DNA from: Rhodococcus sp. P1Y
GTDB lineage: Bacteria > Actinomycetota > Actinomycetes > Mycobacteriales > Mycobacteriaceae
Assembly: GCF_003641205.1 (NCBI RefSeq)
Contig: NZ_CP032762.1
Span: 2,046,001 to 2,110,000 of the forward strand
DNA: 64,000 nt
Direction: 5' to 3'
Both the position numbers and the translations under genes were made by a program. Below are positions 9,159 through 17,334 of the stretch, one piece after another (the stretch's first letter is position 1; every line of letters starts with the position of its first letter). The notes beneath the pieces were generated by a model. That model was not told the DNA's origin and did no database searches. It was given only the letters and a program-made list of their open reading frames with translations.

Positions 9159-10115
9159 TCAGGAAGCCTGCTTCTCTGCCTTCTTGGCTTCCCGTGCGAG
9201 CGAACGGTCGCGCATTTCCTCGAACTTGGTGGCCTGCTTCTCCAGGTCCTCGAGGAACACGGCGAGTTCTTCGCGCTTGGTCTCGCCGCGGCCGGTGAAA
9301 TCGTCGCGCTCGAAGATTCTCCATTTGCGCAGGACCGGCCATACGACGTCTTCGAGGTGCTGACGCAGGTCGTAGATGCCGTGCTTGGCCATCAACACAC
9401 CGTTGCGTCGGAAGTTCGGCATTCCCGCGCCCGGCATCTGGAAATTGGTCACGATGTCGGATAGCGCGTCGAGGGTCTGGTCCGGCGCAATGTCGAGAGC
9501 CGCAGCAGTGATGTTGCGGTAGAAGATCATGTGCAGGTTCTCGTCGGCGGCGATGCGCTGAAGCATGCGATCGGCGATGGGGTCGTCGCACACCTTGCCG
9601 GTGTTGCGGTGCGACACACGGGTCGCGAGTTCCTGGAACGTGACGTAGGACACGGAGTGCAGCAGGCCGGTCACGGCCCCTGCGGGTGACGCGAACCCGT
9701 TGGTCATGTGGATCATGCGCGCTTCTTCGAGCGCGACCGGATCGACGCCGCGGGTGACGACGAGGTAGTCGCGCATCACGATGCCGTGGCGGTTCTCCTC
9801 GGCGGTCCAACGACCGACCCAGGTGCCCCACGCGCCGTCCTGCGAGAAGTTCTCCGCGATCTCGCGGTGGTACGACGGCAAGTTGTCCTCGGTGAGGAGG
9901 TTGGTGATCATCGCAGCCTTGGCGACCTCGGACAGTGCGCTCTGCTCCGGGTCGTAGTCGACACCACCGAGTTCGGCGAAGTTGCGGCCCTCGTCCCACG
10001 GCACATAGTCGTGGGGATGCCACTCCTTCGCCATCGAGATGTGGCGGTTCACGTTGTCTTCCGCAACCGGAACGAGCTCCTGGAGCAGCTCCAGCTGTGT
10101 CAGATCCCTCGCCAT
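9159..10115 (-). CDS. desA: Acyl-ACP desaturase (diiron, DesA family)
   Basis: This soluble desaturase introduces a double bond into ACP-bound fatty acids, feeding unsaturated or mycolic acid synthesis. It has 318 residues. The ferritin-like diiron ligands are clear: EENRH near residue 107 and DENLH near 191, with a first Glu in the LVPVAEDN helix region. The C-terminus is charged and probably flexible. The ATG at 10115 has a GAGG-type site upstream. It is most like mycobacterial DesA1/DesA2; which paralogue is not certain. Confidence 0.92.
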   Translation of the reverse strand: MARDLTQLELLQELVPVAEDNVNRHISMAKEWHPHDYVPWDEGRNFAELGGVDYDPEQSALSEVAKAAMITNLLTEDNLPSYHREIAENFSQDGAWGTWVGRWTAEENRHGIVMRDYLVVTRGVDPVALEEARMIHMTNGFASPAGAVTGLLHSVSYVTFQELATRVSHRNTGKVCDDPIADRMLQRIAADENLHMIFYRNITAAALDIAPDQTLDALSDIVTNFQMPGAGMPNFRRNGVLMAKHGIYDLRQHLEDVVWPVLRKWRIFERDDFTGRGETKREELAVFLEDLEKQATKFEEMRDRSLAREAKKAEKQAS

Positions 10116-10385
10116 TTAATGCCTCCATACATTGCGGTTAACCGTGTCCAGCCTACGGCACCGTAACTTCGCTGGGAACTTCGTTGAGTTCCCGGGAAGG
10201 TGTCACGGTTGCCGACCGGAATCAAAGGAGAATGCCCCCGGTGTGAGTTCGTTCCCCGGCGTCGAACCGTTACCCAGTGTACGACCGTGCATGTGCGAAG
10301 TGGGAACTCCCACGCTGGAATGTACTGACGATGTGCTGTGGACCAGCGGCGATGCGCCGCGACGACACCAGATGTTCTCCTGAAG

Positions 10386-10458
10386 TGCCCCCAGTAGGAC
10401 TCGAACCTACGACCTGCGGATTAAAAGTCCGTAGCTCTACCAACTGAGCTATAGGGGC
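10386..10458 (-). tRNA. tRNA-Lys (anticodon TTT)
   Basis: The 73-base cloverleaf folds with acceptor GCCCCTA/TGGGGGC, D-loop AGCTCAGTTGGTAGAGC, anticodon loop CTTTTAA (anticodon TTT) and a TTCGAGTCC T-loop. The 3' CCA is not encoded. Confidence 0.97.
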
Positions 10459-10460
10459 GC

Positions 10461-10493
10461 GGATCGAAAGTGTAGTGGGTCCACTTTCGATCC
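10461..10493. terminator. 12-bp hairpin between the lipase gene and tRNA-Lys
   Basis: The arms at 10461-10472 and 10482-10493 are exact reverse complements (GGATCGAAAGTG). On the minus strand it lies 29 bases after the lipase stop and just before tRNA-Lys, so it probably separates the two transcripts. Confidence 0.65.
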
Positions 10494-10521
10494 GATTCAC
10501 GCGCCCCTCGAGCAGTTTCGG

Positions 10522-11775
10522 CTACCGACCGAAACTGCTGCAACCGGCGGGTGCCGGGATGCCTGCGAGCCTGTCGTCGATCCATTGGTGTGACCCTGGG
10601 AGACCCGAGACTGCGACGACCATGTGCTCGCCGAGGTATTCCTCCAGTCGCACCTGAGCGCCACCGGCGCACCACTCGTCGTACAGGGTCTCGGCGCCTT
10701 GCTTGGGGATCCAGAACTCCTGCTGGCCCTGGTAGATGAATACCGGTGACGATGGAGTCAGGTCTCCGCCCATACGCGTCTGGCGGATGATCTCCTCTGC
10801 GATGGGTGTGCGGTCGACGCCTGGGATGTCGGAGAGGGCCTGCACCGGTATCGGCGCCACTAGGCCGCCCGGTGCGAGGAGGTAGACGCACATGTCCTTG
10901 GCGATCTGCGCGAGTCGGAGCCCGTTCGCGTTCATCAGTTGGAACATCTCCGGGTATTCGCGTGCCACGCCCATGGCGGCGGACAGGAAGAGGGTGGAGG
11001 CGGCATTGTTGCCGTTCATGGATCCGAGCAGAATTCGATAGTCGATCGGTGCGCCGCCGAATGCAGTCCCGACGAGGTTGACATCGGGAGCGTACGACGG
11101 TGCCAATTGTGCTGCCCAGCCCGACGCGATTGCGCCTCCCGAATAGCCGGTCATGGCAATCGGTGATTCGGCGGGTAGTCCGAGTTCGGGCAGGTTCACC
11201 ATCGCCCTGAGTGCGTCCAGGACGGCGTGCCCAGCCATCCTGCCCGCCGCATATGCCTGACGTGGTCCCTGATGGTCGGTGACGACAACCGCGTAGTTCT
11301 TTGCCAGAAAGAGTTGCACAGCAGCGATTTCCGGTGCGATTCCGCGCGGCAACGTCCATGACGGAGCGCAGGTGTTGCCGAGCGAGTCGATGGCCATGTT
11401 GTATGCGACGACTGGCCGCGTTCCCCCGCCCGTCCATGGGGCGAGGGGGACGATGACCGTGGTGACGCCTGCAACCGGACGGTCTTTCGAGTCGTTGGTC
11501 CGGAAGAGAATCTGGGTCGATCGCACCGGGGTGATCAGTGGGCCGACGTTGACTCCCCTCGTGTTCAGAACGGTTCCAGGAGAGGAGAGTTCGAATCCGG
11601 GAGGTGGATCGAACCATGGTTCTCCCAGGGGAGTCGCCGCAGCGAGAGCGGGATCCTGGGCAGGATTCATGAAGTCGGCGACTGGATCTGCAGCTGCCGA
11701 CCACGGCCCCGAGAACGCCACGAGAAGCGCGAACAGTGCTGCCGCCAGACGGATGAAGAAGAGTCGAAGAGTCAT
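10522..11775 (-). CDS. Secreted lipase (LIP family, alpha/beta hydrolase)
   Basis: The 417-residue protein has a Sec signal peptide (MTLRLFFIRL through about residue 28, ending AAA-D). The fold is that of secreted triacylglycerol lipases: the nucleophile motif GYSGG lies near residue 211, and a late EHMVVAV segment carries the probable catalytic His. It should hydrolyse lipid esters outside the cytoplasmic membrane. The ATG at 11775 is chosen for its CAGGTGAGAGC ribosome site; in-frame starts at 11802 and 11826 would spoil the signal peptide. A paralogue lies at 19030-20229. Confidence 0.88.
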   Translation of the reverse strand: MTLRLFFIRLAAALFALLVAFSGPWSAAADPVADFMNPAQDPALAAATPLGEPWFDPPPGFELSSPGTVLNTRGVNVGPLITPVRSTQILFRTNDSKDRPVAGVTTVIVPLAPWTGGGTRPVVAYNMAIDSLGNTCAPSWTLPRGIAPEIAAVQLFLAKNYAVVVTDHQGPRQAYAAGRMAGHAVLDALRAMVNLPELGLPAESPIAMTGYSGGAIASGWAAQLAPSYAPDVNLVGTAFGGAPIDYRILLGSMNGNNAASTLFLSAAMGVAREYPEMFQLMNANGLRLAQIAKDMCVYLLAPGGLVAPIPVQALSDIPGVDRTPIAEEIIRQTRMGGDLTPSSPVFIYQGQQEFWIPKQGAETLYDEWCAGGAQVRLEEYLGEHMVVAVSGLPGSHQWIDDRLAGIPAPAGCSSFGR

Positions 11776-12481
11776 GCTCTCACCTGAATTCGTTGTCGTC
11801 ATGGACCACGATGTGTCACAGGTCACAATATGGTTGCGGCCGAGTTCTGGCGGGATCCCCCGCGGGTCGAGGCAAAACTGTTATACGAACCCCGTCTGAG
11901 AACCGTTACGCCGCAGCGGGATAGGTAGATCAGCGATTGAACTGTCCATTGCCGCAGCTTTTTCGAAGAATGCGGTTCGATTCGCGTGGAACGTTTCGGA
12001 TGCGTTGTCAGGCAGTCCAGTTGAGCGCAGCTCGCACTAGCCGTCGAACCGCCCGCGTCGCATGCGCGAAACCGGGTACGCGACGCGTCGGTCGGTTCGG
12101 TCGGGTCGAATCCCCGGTGTGTTCGCCGCCGGAATCGAATTCGGGTGCGTGGAGGTCGGGCGGAATTGCCGTGTCTTTTCGCCTCGGTCGTCTGGCTGCG
12201 GCCCGAAATGTACAGTCGGCAGTATTCTGTCAAGCGGGCGAATTGAACGTGTCGCGTCGAATGAAAACGGCTCGAGTGCGCACCCCCTGCAGCGCACTCG
12301 AGCCGGTTGGATCGTACCACCCGGATTGTTTGCCGACCGCATGGAGATTTGTCCGAATAACTGTTTCGGATCGGTTTTCCGAGCGAGTGGTCGGCCAATG
12401 GGGCTCCGATTCAAGTACGCTCGGCTTGCGATACTGCCTGCTGATCGATGCAGGTAGCTTGGTTTCGGAGGCACGAAAGTA
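11776..12481. other. Gene-poor interval between lipase and TetR gene
   Basis: About 700 bases separate divergent genes. Several open frames of 130-190 codons overlap here on both strands, but none has a ribosome site, family resemblance or consistent codon bias. The TetR promoter must lie at its right end; short CCGAA/TTCGG half-sites occur at 12352-12380. I see no RNA gene. Confidence 0.5.
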
Positions 12482-13150
12482 ATGGCACAACAGGAGCGCG
12501 CTCGGCGGACCCGAGCGGCGATCGTAGAAGCTGCAGCGTCGGAGTTCGCGCGCCGCGGCTATGCAGCTGCGTCCGTGAACACCATCCTCGAGGGCTCGAA
12601 CGCCACCAAGGGTGCGATGTACTTCCATTTTCAGTCGAAGGAGGACCTCGCCCGGGCGGTCCTCAATTCGGCCCTCGACAAGTACGTGATGATCACGGAG
12701 AAGTGGAAGTCGAGCACCCTTCACCCGTTCGATGTGATCCACGGCGTCATCGACGACATTGCGCGAGGATTCCAGAACGACGTGATCGTGAGGGCTGAAT
12801 TCCGGCTCATCGTCGAACCCGAGTTCTACAGCGAGGTTCAGTCGGGCGGAGGCCGAGTCTGGGGAATGGCCGGCATCGAGCTCGCACGCCGGGCGCAGGA
12901 GTCCGGTGATCTGAAGCCCGAGTTCGGACCGGAGAAGTTCATGCGCGTGTTGGCGGCGTCACTGGCCGGCCAGCGCTACATGGCTGATCTCGTGTCGGAC
13001 AGCAGTGATCTACGGAACCTGTTCGAAGAATCCCTCGAAGTTGTGCTGTTTGCGATGGCGACTCCCCAATGGATCGACAGGTGGCGCGCCGACGGGTGGG
13101 TCCAGCTCGATGCCGAGACGGTGAAAACCGCATCTGACCTGCCAGTTTGA
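12482..13150 (+). CDS. TetR-family regulator, gamma-butyrolactone-receptor-like
   Basis: A dimeric DNA-binding repressor of 222 residues. The N-terminal helix-turn-helix (residues 9-55) reads ARRTRAAIVEAAASEFARRG... then KGAMYFHFQSKEDLARAV. This pattern is closer to the ArpA/ScbR receptors of Streptomyces than to generic TetR proteins. The ligand domain also keeps the family length. The ATG has GGAGG ten bases upstream. No butyrolactone synthase (AfsA) gene is in the window, so the ligand and targets are unknown; it may regulate itself or the divergent lipase. Confidence 0.8.
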   Translation: MAQQERARRTRAAIVEAAASEFARRGYAAASVNTILEGSNATKGAMYFHFQSKEDLARAVLNSALDKYVMITEKWKSSTLHPFDVIHGVIDDIARGFQNDVIVRAEFRLIVEPEFYSEVQSGGGRVWGMAGIELARRAQESGDLKPEFGPEKFMRVLAASLAGQRYMADLVSDSSDLRNLFEESLEVVLFAMATPQWIDRWRADGWVQLDAETVKTASDLPV

Positions 13151-13261
13151 GTTTTCCGCGAAAAGTGTCCTAAGCTATCCCAGCTCCCAACGGAACGCCG
13201 TTGAGGGTAACGGCGGAGCAGCTCGGTTTCGAAGAAATTCGGTATCGATTCATTCCGTCGG

Positions 13262-13334
13262 GCCCCCTTCGTCTAGCGGCCTAGGACGCCGCCCTTTCAA
13301 GGCGGTAGCGCGGGTTCGAATCCCGTAGGGGGTA
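13262..13334 (+). tRNA. tRNA-Glu (anticodon TTC)
   Basis: The 73-base cloverleaf has acceptor GCCCCCT/AGGGGGT, anticodon loop CTTTCAA (anticodon TTC) and T-loop GGTTCGAATCC. CCA is not encoded. It is first of three tRNA genes within 470 bases. Confidence 0.97.
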
Positions 13335-13485
13335 CGTAGTACGGATAGATGCCAGACACGGTCGGAATTGACAAACCGGCCAGCAGTACAGCAGTCTCTT
13401 GCAGGCCGCCGCGGTTCGAAGCAGGTTGATCGCCTGCTAGAGTATGCGACGGCAAGTTTCCCGAAGGGGAAATGTTCCACAGCAA

Positions 13486-13559
13486 GGCCCTGTGGCGCAG
13501 TTGGTTAGCGCGCCGCCCTGTCACGGCGGAGGTCGCGGGTTCGAGTCCCGTCAGGGTCG
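13486..13559 (+). tRNA. tRNA-Asp (anticodon GTC)
   Basis: The 74-base cloverleaf has acceptor GGCCCTG/CAGGGTC, anticodon loop CTGTCAC (anticodon GTC) and T-loop GGTTCGAGTCC. CCA is not encoded. Confidence 0.97.
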
Positions 13560-13654
13560 CTCAGTCGGTTCCGAAGAGTCCGGTTCGAAAGAATCGGTTC
13601 GGAAGTTCCGAATTGCGAGCAGTTCACCAGATGGCATTGTCACCGGTGCCGCCC

Positions 13655-13731
13655 GGCCAGGTAGCTCAGTTGGTACGAGCGTCCGCCTGAAAAGCGGAAG
13701 GTCGCCGGTTCGATCCCGGCCCTGGCCACCA
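13655..13731 (+). tRNA. tRNA-Phe (anticodon GAA), CCA encoded
   Basis: The 77-base gene has acceptor GGCCAGG/CCTGGCC, anticodon loop CTGAAAA (anticodon GAA), T-loop GGTTCGATCCC and an encoded 3' ACCA, unlike the other tRNAs here. The Glu-Asp-Phe order matches the cluster seen in other mycolata. Confidence 0.97.
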
Positions 13732-13763
13732 CAGCGTTCTCCGATCGTTCGCTTTCACACCAC

Positions 13764-13797
13764 ATCCCACCCCCGACTCTCGAGGGTGGGATTTTTT
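13764..13797 (+). terminator. Rho-independent terminator after the tRNA cluster
   Basis: The stem ATCCCACCC / GGGTGGGAT (13764-13772 and 13784-13792) is followed by six T. It closes the Glu-Asp-Phe tRNA transcript. Confidence 0.92.
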
Positions 13798-13846
13798 GTT
13801 CCCACCTGGCCCGACCGCGCATCGATGTCGTGGCTATTGTGAGCGG

Positions 13847-14401
13847 GTGGATGTGATCGATCAGGCGCAGCAAGACTTGGCTCGCGGCGACCATGTAGGT
13901 GCCAAGACGCGCTTGTACGAGGCATTGGCGCGCCAGCCTGCGTCGCAACCGATATTGGAATTGCTGGCCTACACCTATCTGGTGATGGGCGACAGAGCGT
14001 CTGCGGGGGCGGCGTGGTTCCTGACGGCCAAAGCGGACGACGATCCGACCGCGGCGGCAGCGTTCGCTGCGCTCGAAGCTCGTCACGGGTCCGCGATCGG
14101 AGTGGCGCGTGCTCTACCGATCAACGCGCCTTCGGGGCACTATCCCGCCCGTGCGAGGCACCGTCTCGATCGTCTGTCCGCGGCCATCCGCAACAACGGA
14201 GAGGAATGGGTGCCTCCGCGCGACATCGTCTACTTCGACGAGATGGGCGTGGACTCCGACGACTTCGCGGACGACAACTTCCCGGACGGGGCGTCGGTCC
14301 GGGGCGCACGTTCGGTTCAGCAGCGAGTCCTGGCCGCGCTGATCATCCTCGCGATCGCGGCGACGTCGGCGTCGGTCGTGCTCGCGATCGTATTCTCGTA
14401 G
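13847..14401 (+). CDS. DUF6584-like protein with C-terminal membrane helix
   Basis: The protein has 185 residues. The N-terminal 75 residues form TPR-like helices (DLARGDHVGAKTRLYEAL, then LLAYTYLVMGDRASAGAAWF), matching my memory of DUF6584 proteins. An acidic linker (DSDDFADDNFPDG) leads to one C-terminal membrane helix ending at the last residue, so it is probably tail-anchored with a cytosolic domain. The GTG start at 13847 fits where the TPR-like pattern begins; the upstream frame runs into the terminator. Function is unknown. Confidence 0.75.
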   Translation: MDVIDQAQQDLARGDHVGAKTRLYEALARQPASQPILELLAYTYLVMGDRASAGAAWFLTAKADDDPTAAAAFAALEARHGSAIGVARALPINAPSGHYPARARHRLDRLSAAIRNNGEEWVPPRDIVYFDEMGVDSDDFADDNFPDGASVRGARSVQQRVLAALIILAIAATSASVVLAIVFS

Positions 14402-14537
14402 GACGTGAGGTTCCGCTCGTCCATGCCGGCGACGGGCGTAGAGTTTCTTTCGATCCAGACCAGCGACCGGCAAGGGCAGCATCATCGACGACAACTATGC
14501 GGTCAACCTCGCTCAGGCGCGCGTCTTCGCGGCTGGG

Positions 14538-14750
14538 TTGGCCGAACATATCGAAACGTGTTCGACGGCGATCGAAGTCGCTCAGGCCCGGGCTTTCCGC
14601 GCGCGCGCCGACAAGGCGACGACGCGCGCGCGTGAACTGGAATCGGACGCCGCAGCACTCCGGCGCGAGCTGTACGAGATGTATCGACAGATCGACAAGA
14701 TGACTGCGCGCTTCCCCGAGCTACGCGGGGATACTGTCTTCCGCAGCTGA
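14538..14750 (+). CDS. Small coiled-coil protein, unknown function
   Basis: A 70-residue helical, heptad-rich protein ([30 protein letters not shown]), probably a coiled coil. TTG 14538 is the only standard start, but the frame stays open and protein-like back to 14442 (NYAVNLAQARVFAAG). An ATC-ATC pair at 14481 sits seven bases after AAGGGCAGC, so a non-standard upstream start is possible. Its last 30 bases overlap the convergent ANTAR gene. Function is unknown. Confidence 0.55.
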   Translation: MAEHIETCSTAIEVAQARAFRARADKATTRARELESDAAALRRELYEMYRQIDKMTARFPELRGDTVFRS

Positions 14751-15017
14751 GTGCGTCACAAACGCGTCGCCCCACTGTGCAAGCGCCACTTGCCTGCTGG
14801 CCACATCGCCGACGCTTTTGCCTTCAGCGAGTGTGATGACGGTGCGGGACAACTCGAACAGGCTGATTCTGTTCTCCCGAGCCGTCGCAAACAAGCTGTC
14901 GACTTGCTCGGAGACGGTGCCGCCGAGTCTTCCGACGAGAACGCCTGTGGCGATGTCTACATCGGTGCGTGATGCGGGTCCCCGAGACGCCGTTGTATCG
15001 GGACTTCTGTCAGTCAT
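14721..15017 (-). CDS. Small ANTAR-domain protein
   Basis: A 98-residue protein in which residues 20-65 fit the ANTAR pattern (A-x-G at TGVLVGRLGG, then the helix EQVDSLFATARENRISL and FELSRTVI). ANTAR domains bind paired hairpins in nascent RNA and prevent termination. There is no GAF, PAS or receiver domain, so the sensor must be separate or absent. The ATG at 15017 has GAGGAAAG five bases upstream. The target RNA is unknown. Confidence 0.7.
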   Translation of the reverse strand: MTDRSPDTTASRGPASRTDVDIATGVLVGRLGGTVSEQVDSLFATARENRISLFELSRTVITLAEGKSVGDVASRQVALAQWGDAFVTHSAAEDSIPA

Positions 15018-15122
15018 GGAACTTTCCTCGTCAGCTCGATCGGGCGTGTGTCTCGGGGGCACTGTCACCCGTCGAGGGCGCTCACTCTGCCACACGACAC
15101 CGACCGAAAAGTAGCCACGGGG

Positions 15123-15710
15123 CTAAGAATCGGTGGGCTTGGCCCGAATGTGCATTCGCTCGCCCTGGGGCCCGAACAAACTGAGTATCTCCACCGGCCG
15201 ATCGTCGGCTGCGCCGAACCAATGTGGCACGCGCGTATCGAATTCGGCGGCCTCGCCGGGCTTCATGATGATGTCGTGCTCGCCCAGAACCAGCCGGAGC
15301 CTGCCGTTGAGAACGTAGAACCATTCGTAGCCCTCGTGTACCCGGGGACTGGGCTCGCGCCGGGCCGGATCGACGACGATCTTGTAGGCCTGCAGGCCTC
15401 CCGGTCGACGCGTCAGTGGCGCAACGGTGATGTGTTCTCGGCGGACCGGCGTCGACTTGATCCGAGGATCTTCGACTTCGGGTGCGCTGATGAGCTCGTC
15501 GAGTGGAATCTGGTGCGCCCGGGCGATCGGAAGGAGCAGCTCGAGGCTCGGTTTACGGTCCCCGGACTCGAGGCGGGAGAGCGTGCTGAGGGAGATGCCC
15601 GTCGCTTCGGCCAGAGCTGCGAGCGTCGTACCGCGTTCGCTTCGTAGGTTACGGAGCCTCGGTCCGACGCTCGCGATGACATCCGCGACGTCCGGTTCGG
15701 TAGCGTTCAT
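15123..15710 (-). CDS. XRE-family regulator with C-terminal cupin domain
   Basis: The 195-residue cytosolic regulator has an XRE helix-turn-helix at about residues 15-70 (LAALAEATGISLSTLSRLESG) and a cupin barrel at about 110-185 (HEGYEWFYVLNGRLRLVLG). Such proteins sense small molecules through the cupin and repress transport or catabolic genes. No obvious target lies next to it. The ATG at 15710 gives the expected N-terminal length; the 105-base gap to the downstream ANTAR gene suggests separate transcripts. Confidence 0.88.
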   Translation of the reverse strand: MNATEPDVADVIASVGPRLRNLRSERGTTLAALAEATGISLSTLSRLESGDRKPSLELLLPIARAHQIPLDELISAPEVEDPRIKSTPVRREHITVAPLTRRPGGLQAYKIVVDPARREPSPRVHEGYEWFYVLNGRLRLVLGEHDIIMKPGEAAEFDTRVPHWFGAADDRPVEILSLFGPQGERMHIRAKPTDS

Positions 15711-15752
15711 GTACTAATTGCAGTTTCGGCAACAAGATTTGTCAAGTGTCGG

Positions 15753-16157
15753 TTAGGGGCACGCCAGCTTCGCCTGGTCATAGATCTGCTGAGCCTGCTC
15801 TGTCGACGGTCGCATCTGACCCGAGGCTGCCTCGATCTCCAGGTCGGCGACGACCGACGATTCGTCCGAGCCGCTGGCGATCTCGGTGCACGTGCTGGTG
15901 AGCAAATTCTTGATTGCAGTGTCGTCGCGGCTGTCTGCGAGCTCCCCGAATCGAGCGCGGAATGCGGCGACGAAGACTTCCACCTTCGCCTCGTCGAGCA
16001 GATTGCCGGCTTGCTCGCCGACGCTGGATGCGACGCTGCTGGCCGAACCGGCGACCCCGTCGAGGGTCTCGTTCGCGTCGGATCTGTCTTCGGTGCTGCA
16101 CCCGGCGAGGACGATCGAACAGAGTGCGAGTGTGAGTGCAGGTTTCACGATCTTCAT
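15753..16157 (-). CDS. Small lipoprotein, unknown function
   Basis: The 134-residue precursor has a lipoprotein signal ending in VLAGC (Cys about 20). The mature part is acidic and helical, with one Cys pair (TSTCTEI and the C-terminal LACP), a layout like DUF732 lipoproteins of mycobacteria, though I am not sure of that match. ATG 16157 starts directly at the signal peptide. It is divergent from the membrane-protein gene at 16231. Confidence 0.75.
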   Translation of the reverse strand: MKIVKPALTLALCSIVLAGCSTEDRSDANETLDGVAGSASSVASSVGEQAGNLLDEAKVEVFVAAFRARFGELADSRDDTAIKNLLTSTCTEIASGSDESSVVADLEIEAASGQMRPSTEQAQQIYDQAKLACP

Positions 16158-16230
16158 AGTTCGAGATCGTATCGTCGCTGGTTCGAAGGAATCGACGTGC
16201 GCCGGGGGCGAATAGTTCCATACTTGTTCG

Positions 16231-17334
16231 GTGACCAGGGATATCGCTGCACCGCACGTGACGGTTCGCCGTTCGCGAGTACTACGGGACGCGTACGGCA
16301 GTACGAGCGCCGAGGCGTTCATGATCATCGCCATCGCCACCATCCTGATCACCCGCCTGTATCTGGAACTGACCAACTATCCGCAGGTGGGCGGTAAGAC
16401 ACTGCACATCGCACATGCCCTCTACGGCGGTGCGCTGATGATGCTTGCGCTGCTTCTCGGGTGGATGTTTCTCGGATTCGGGGTGCGTGCGCTGGCGGTA
16501 GTGCTCGGCGGGATCGGGTTCGGACTGTTCCTCGACGAGGTCGGAAAGTTCGTCACGAAGGACAACGACTACTTCTACGGGCCGTCCTCGGAGATCATGT
16601 ACGTCCTCGTGGTCCTCGTCCTGGTCGGCAACCGCATCGTTCGCGATTCCCGACGGCCTTCTCACGAGGAGACTCTGGCCAACGCCGCCCATATCGCAGC
16701 GCAGGGCGTTGCGCACGGGATTCCGGAGCATCGGAGGGAATGGGCGTTGCGCATGGTCGATCGAGCCGAAGCGGAGGGTGCGGATACGGACACGATCGCT
16801 GGACTGCGGCTGTTGCTCGAGAACTGTCGAACGAGCAGTTCCCGCTTGCACGATGCGCAGAAGTTCGCGCCACGTCTGATTCCAGCCTTCTTCAAGAGCC
16901 CTCGGTGGGTGCCGGTCGTAGCGTGGGCCACGACGCTCGTCGCGTTCGTCGGTGTCGTCTTCGGCGTTGTCGAGTTGGTCATCGGCGATCTGCATCTCGA
17001 CACCTCGGATACGACGATCGACATCGACCGTATGGGAATTGCGAGCGGAATTCTGTTCGTGTCCTCGTGCTTGACGTTCGCATTGGCTCTGCCGTCGACG
17101 GTCCGGTTGCGCACCGGGAAATTGTGGCCCCTGCGGATGCTTCGAATTGCGGCCTTGATCTTCACACTTCTGAACGCGCTCGTTGATTTCGCGCAGGAGG
17201 GTTTCGCGGCCTTGATCAACGTCGCAATCGGCCTTTTCACCCTGGCCGTGCTTTCTCACCGGATCAATGTCCGCACGGCAGAAATCGCCGAGTACAACGC
17301 GGCGCACGGCGACGTGTTGTCCATGCCTAAGTAG
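16231..17334 (+). CDS. Polytopic membrane protein, unknown function
   Basis: The 367-residue protein has about four membrane segments in its first half (residues 28-140), a soluble charged loop (about 145-220) and four more segments. Conserved-looking polar residues sit in membrane regions (LFLDEVGKFVTKDNDYFYGP near 105-125). I do not recognise the family. The GTG start at 16231 is the first in a frame with membrane-protein composition. It ends with an 8-base overlap into the convergent RluA gene. Confidence 0.8.
   Translation: MTRDIAAPHVTVRRSRVLRDAYGSTSAEAFMIIAIATILITRLYLELTNYPQVGGKTLHIAHALYGGALMMLALLLGWMFLGFGVRALAVVLGGIGFGLFLDEVGKFVTKDNDYFYGPSSEIMYVLVVLVLVGNRIVRDSRRPSHEETLANAAHIAAQGVAHGIPEHRREWALRMVDRAEAEGADTDTIAGLRLLLENCRTSSSRLHDAQKFAPRLIPAFFKSPRWVPVVAWATTLVAFVGVVFGVVELVIGDLHLDTSDTTIDIDRMGIASGILFVSSCLTFALALPSTVRLRTGKLWPLRMLRIAALIFTLLNALVDFAQEGFAALINVAIGLFTLAVLSHRINVRTAEIAEYNAAHGDVLSMPK

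Noticed and set aside
12352..12400. Butyrolactone-receptor (ARE-type) operator upstream of the TetR gene
   Set aside because: Only short CCGAA/TTCGG half-sites are present; the known ARE consensus is not met.
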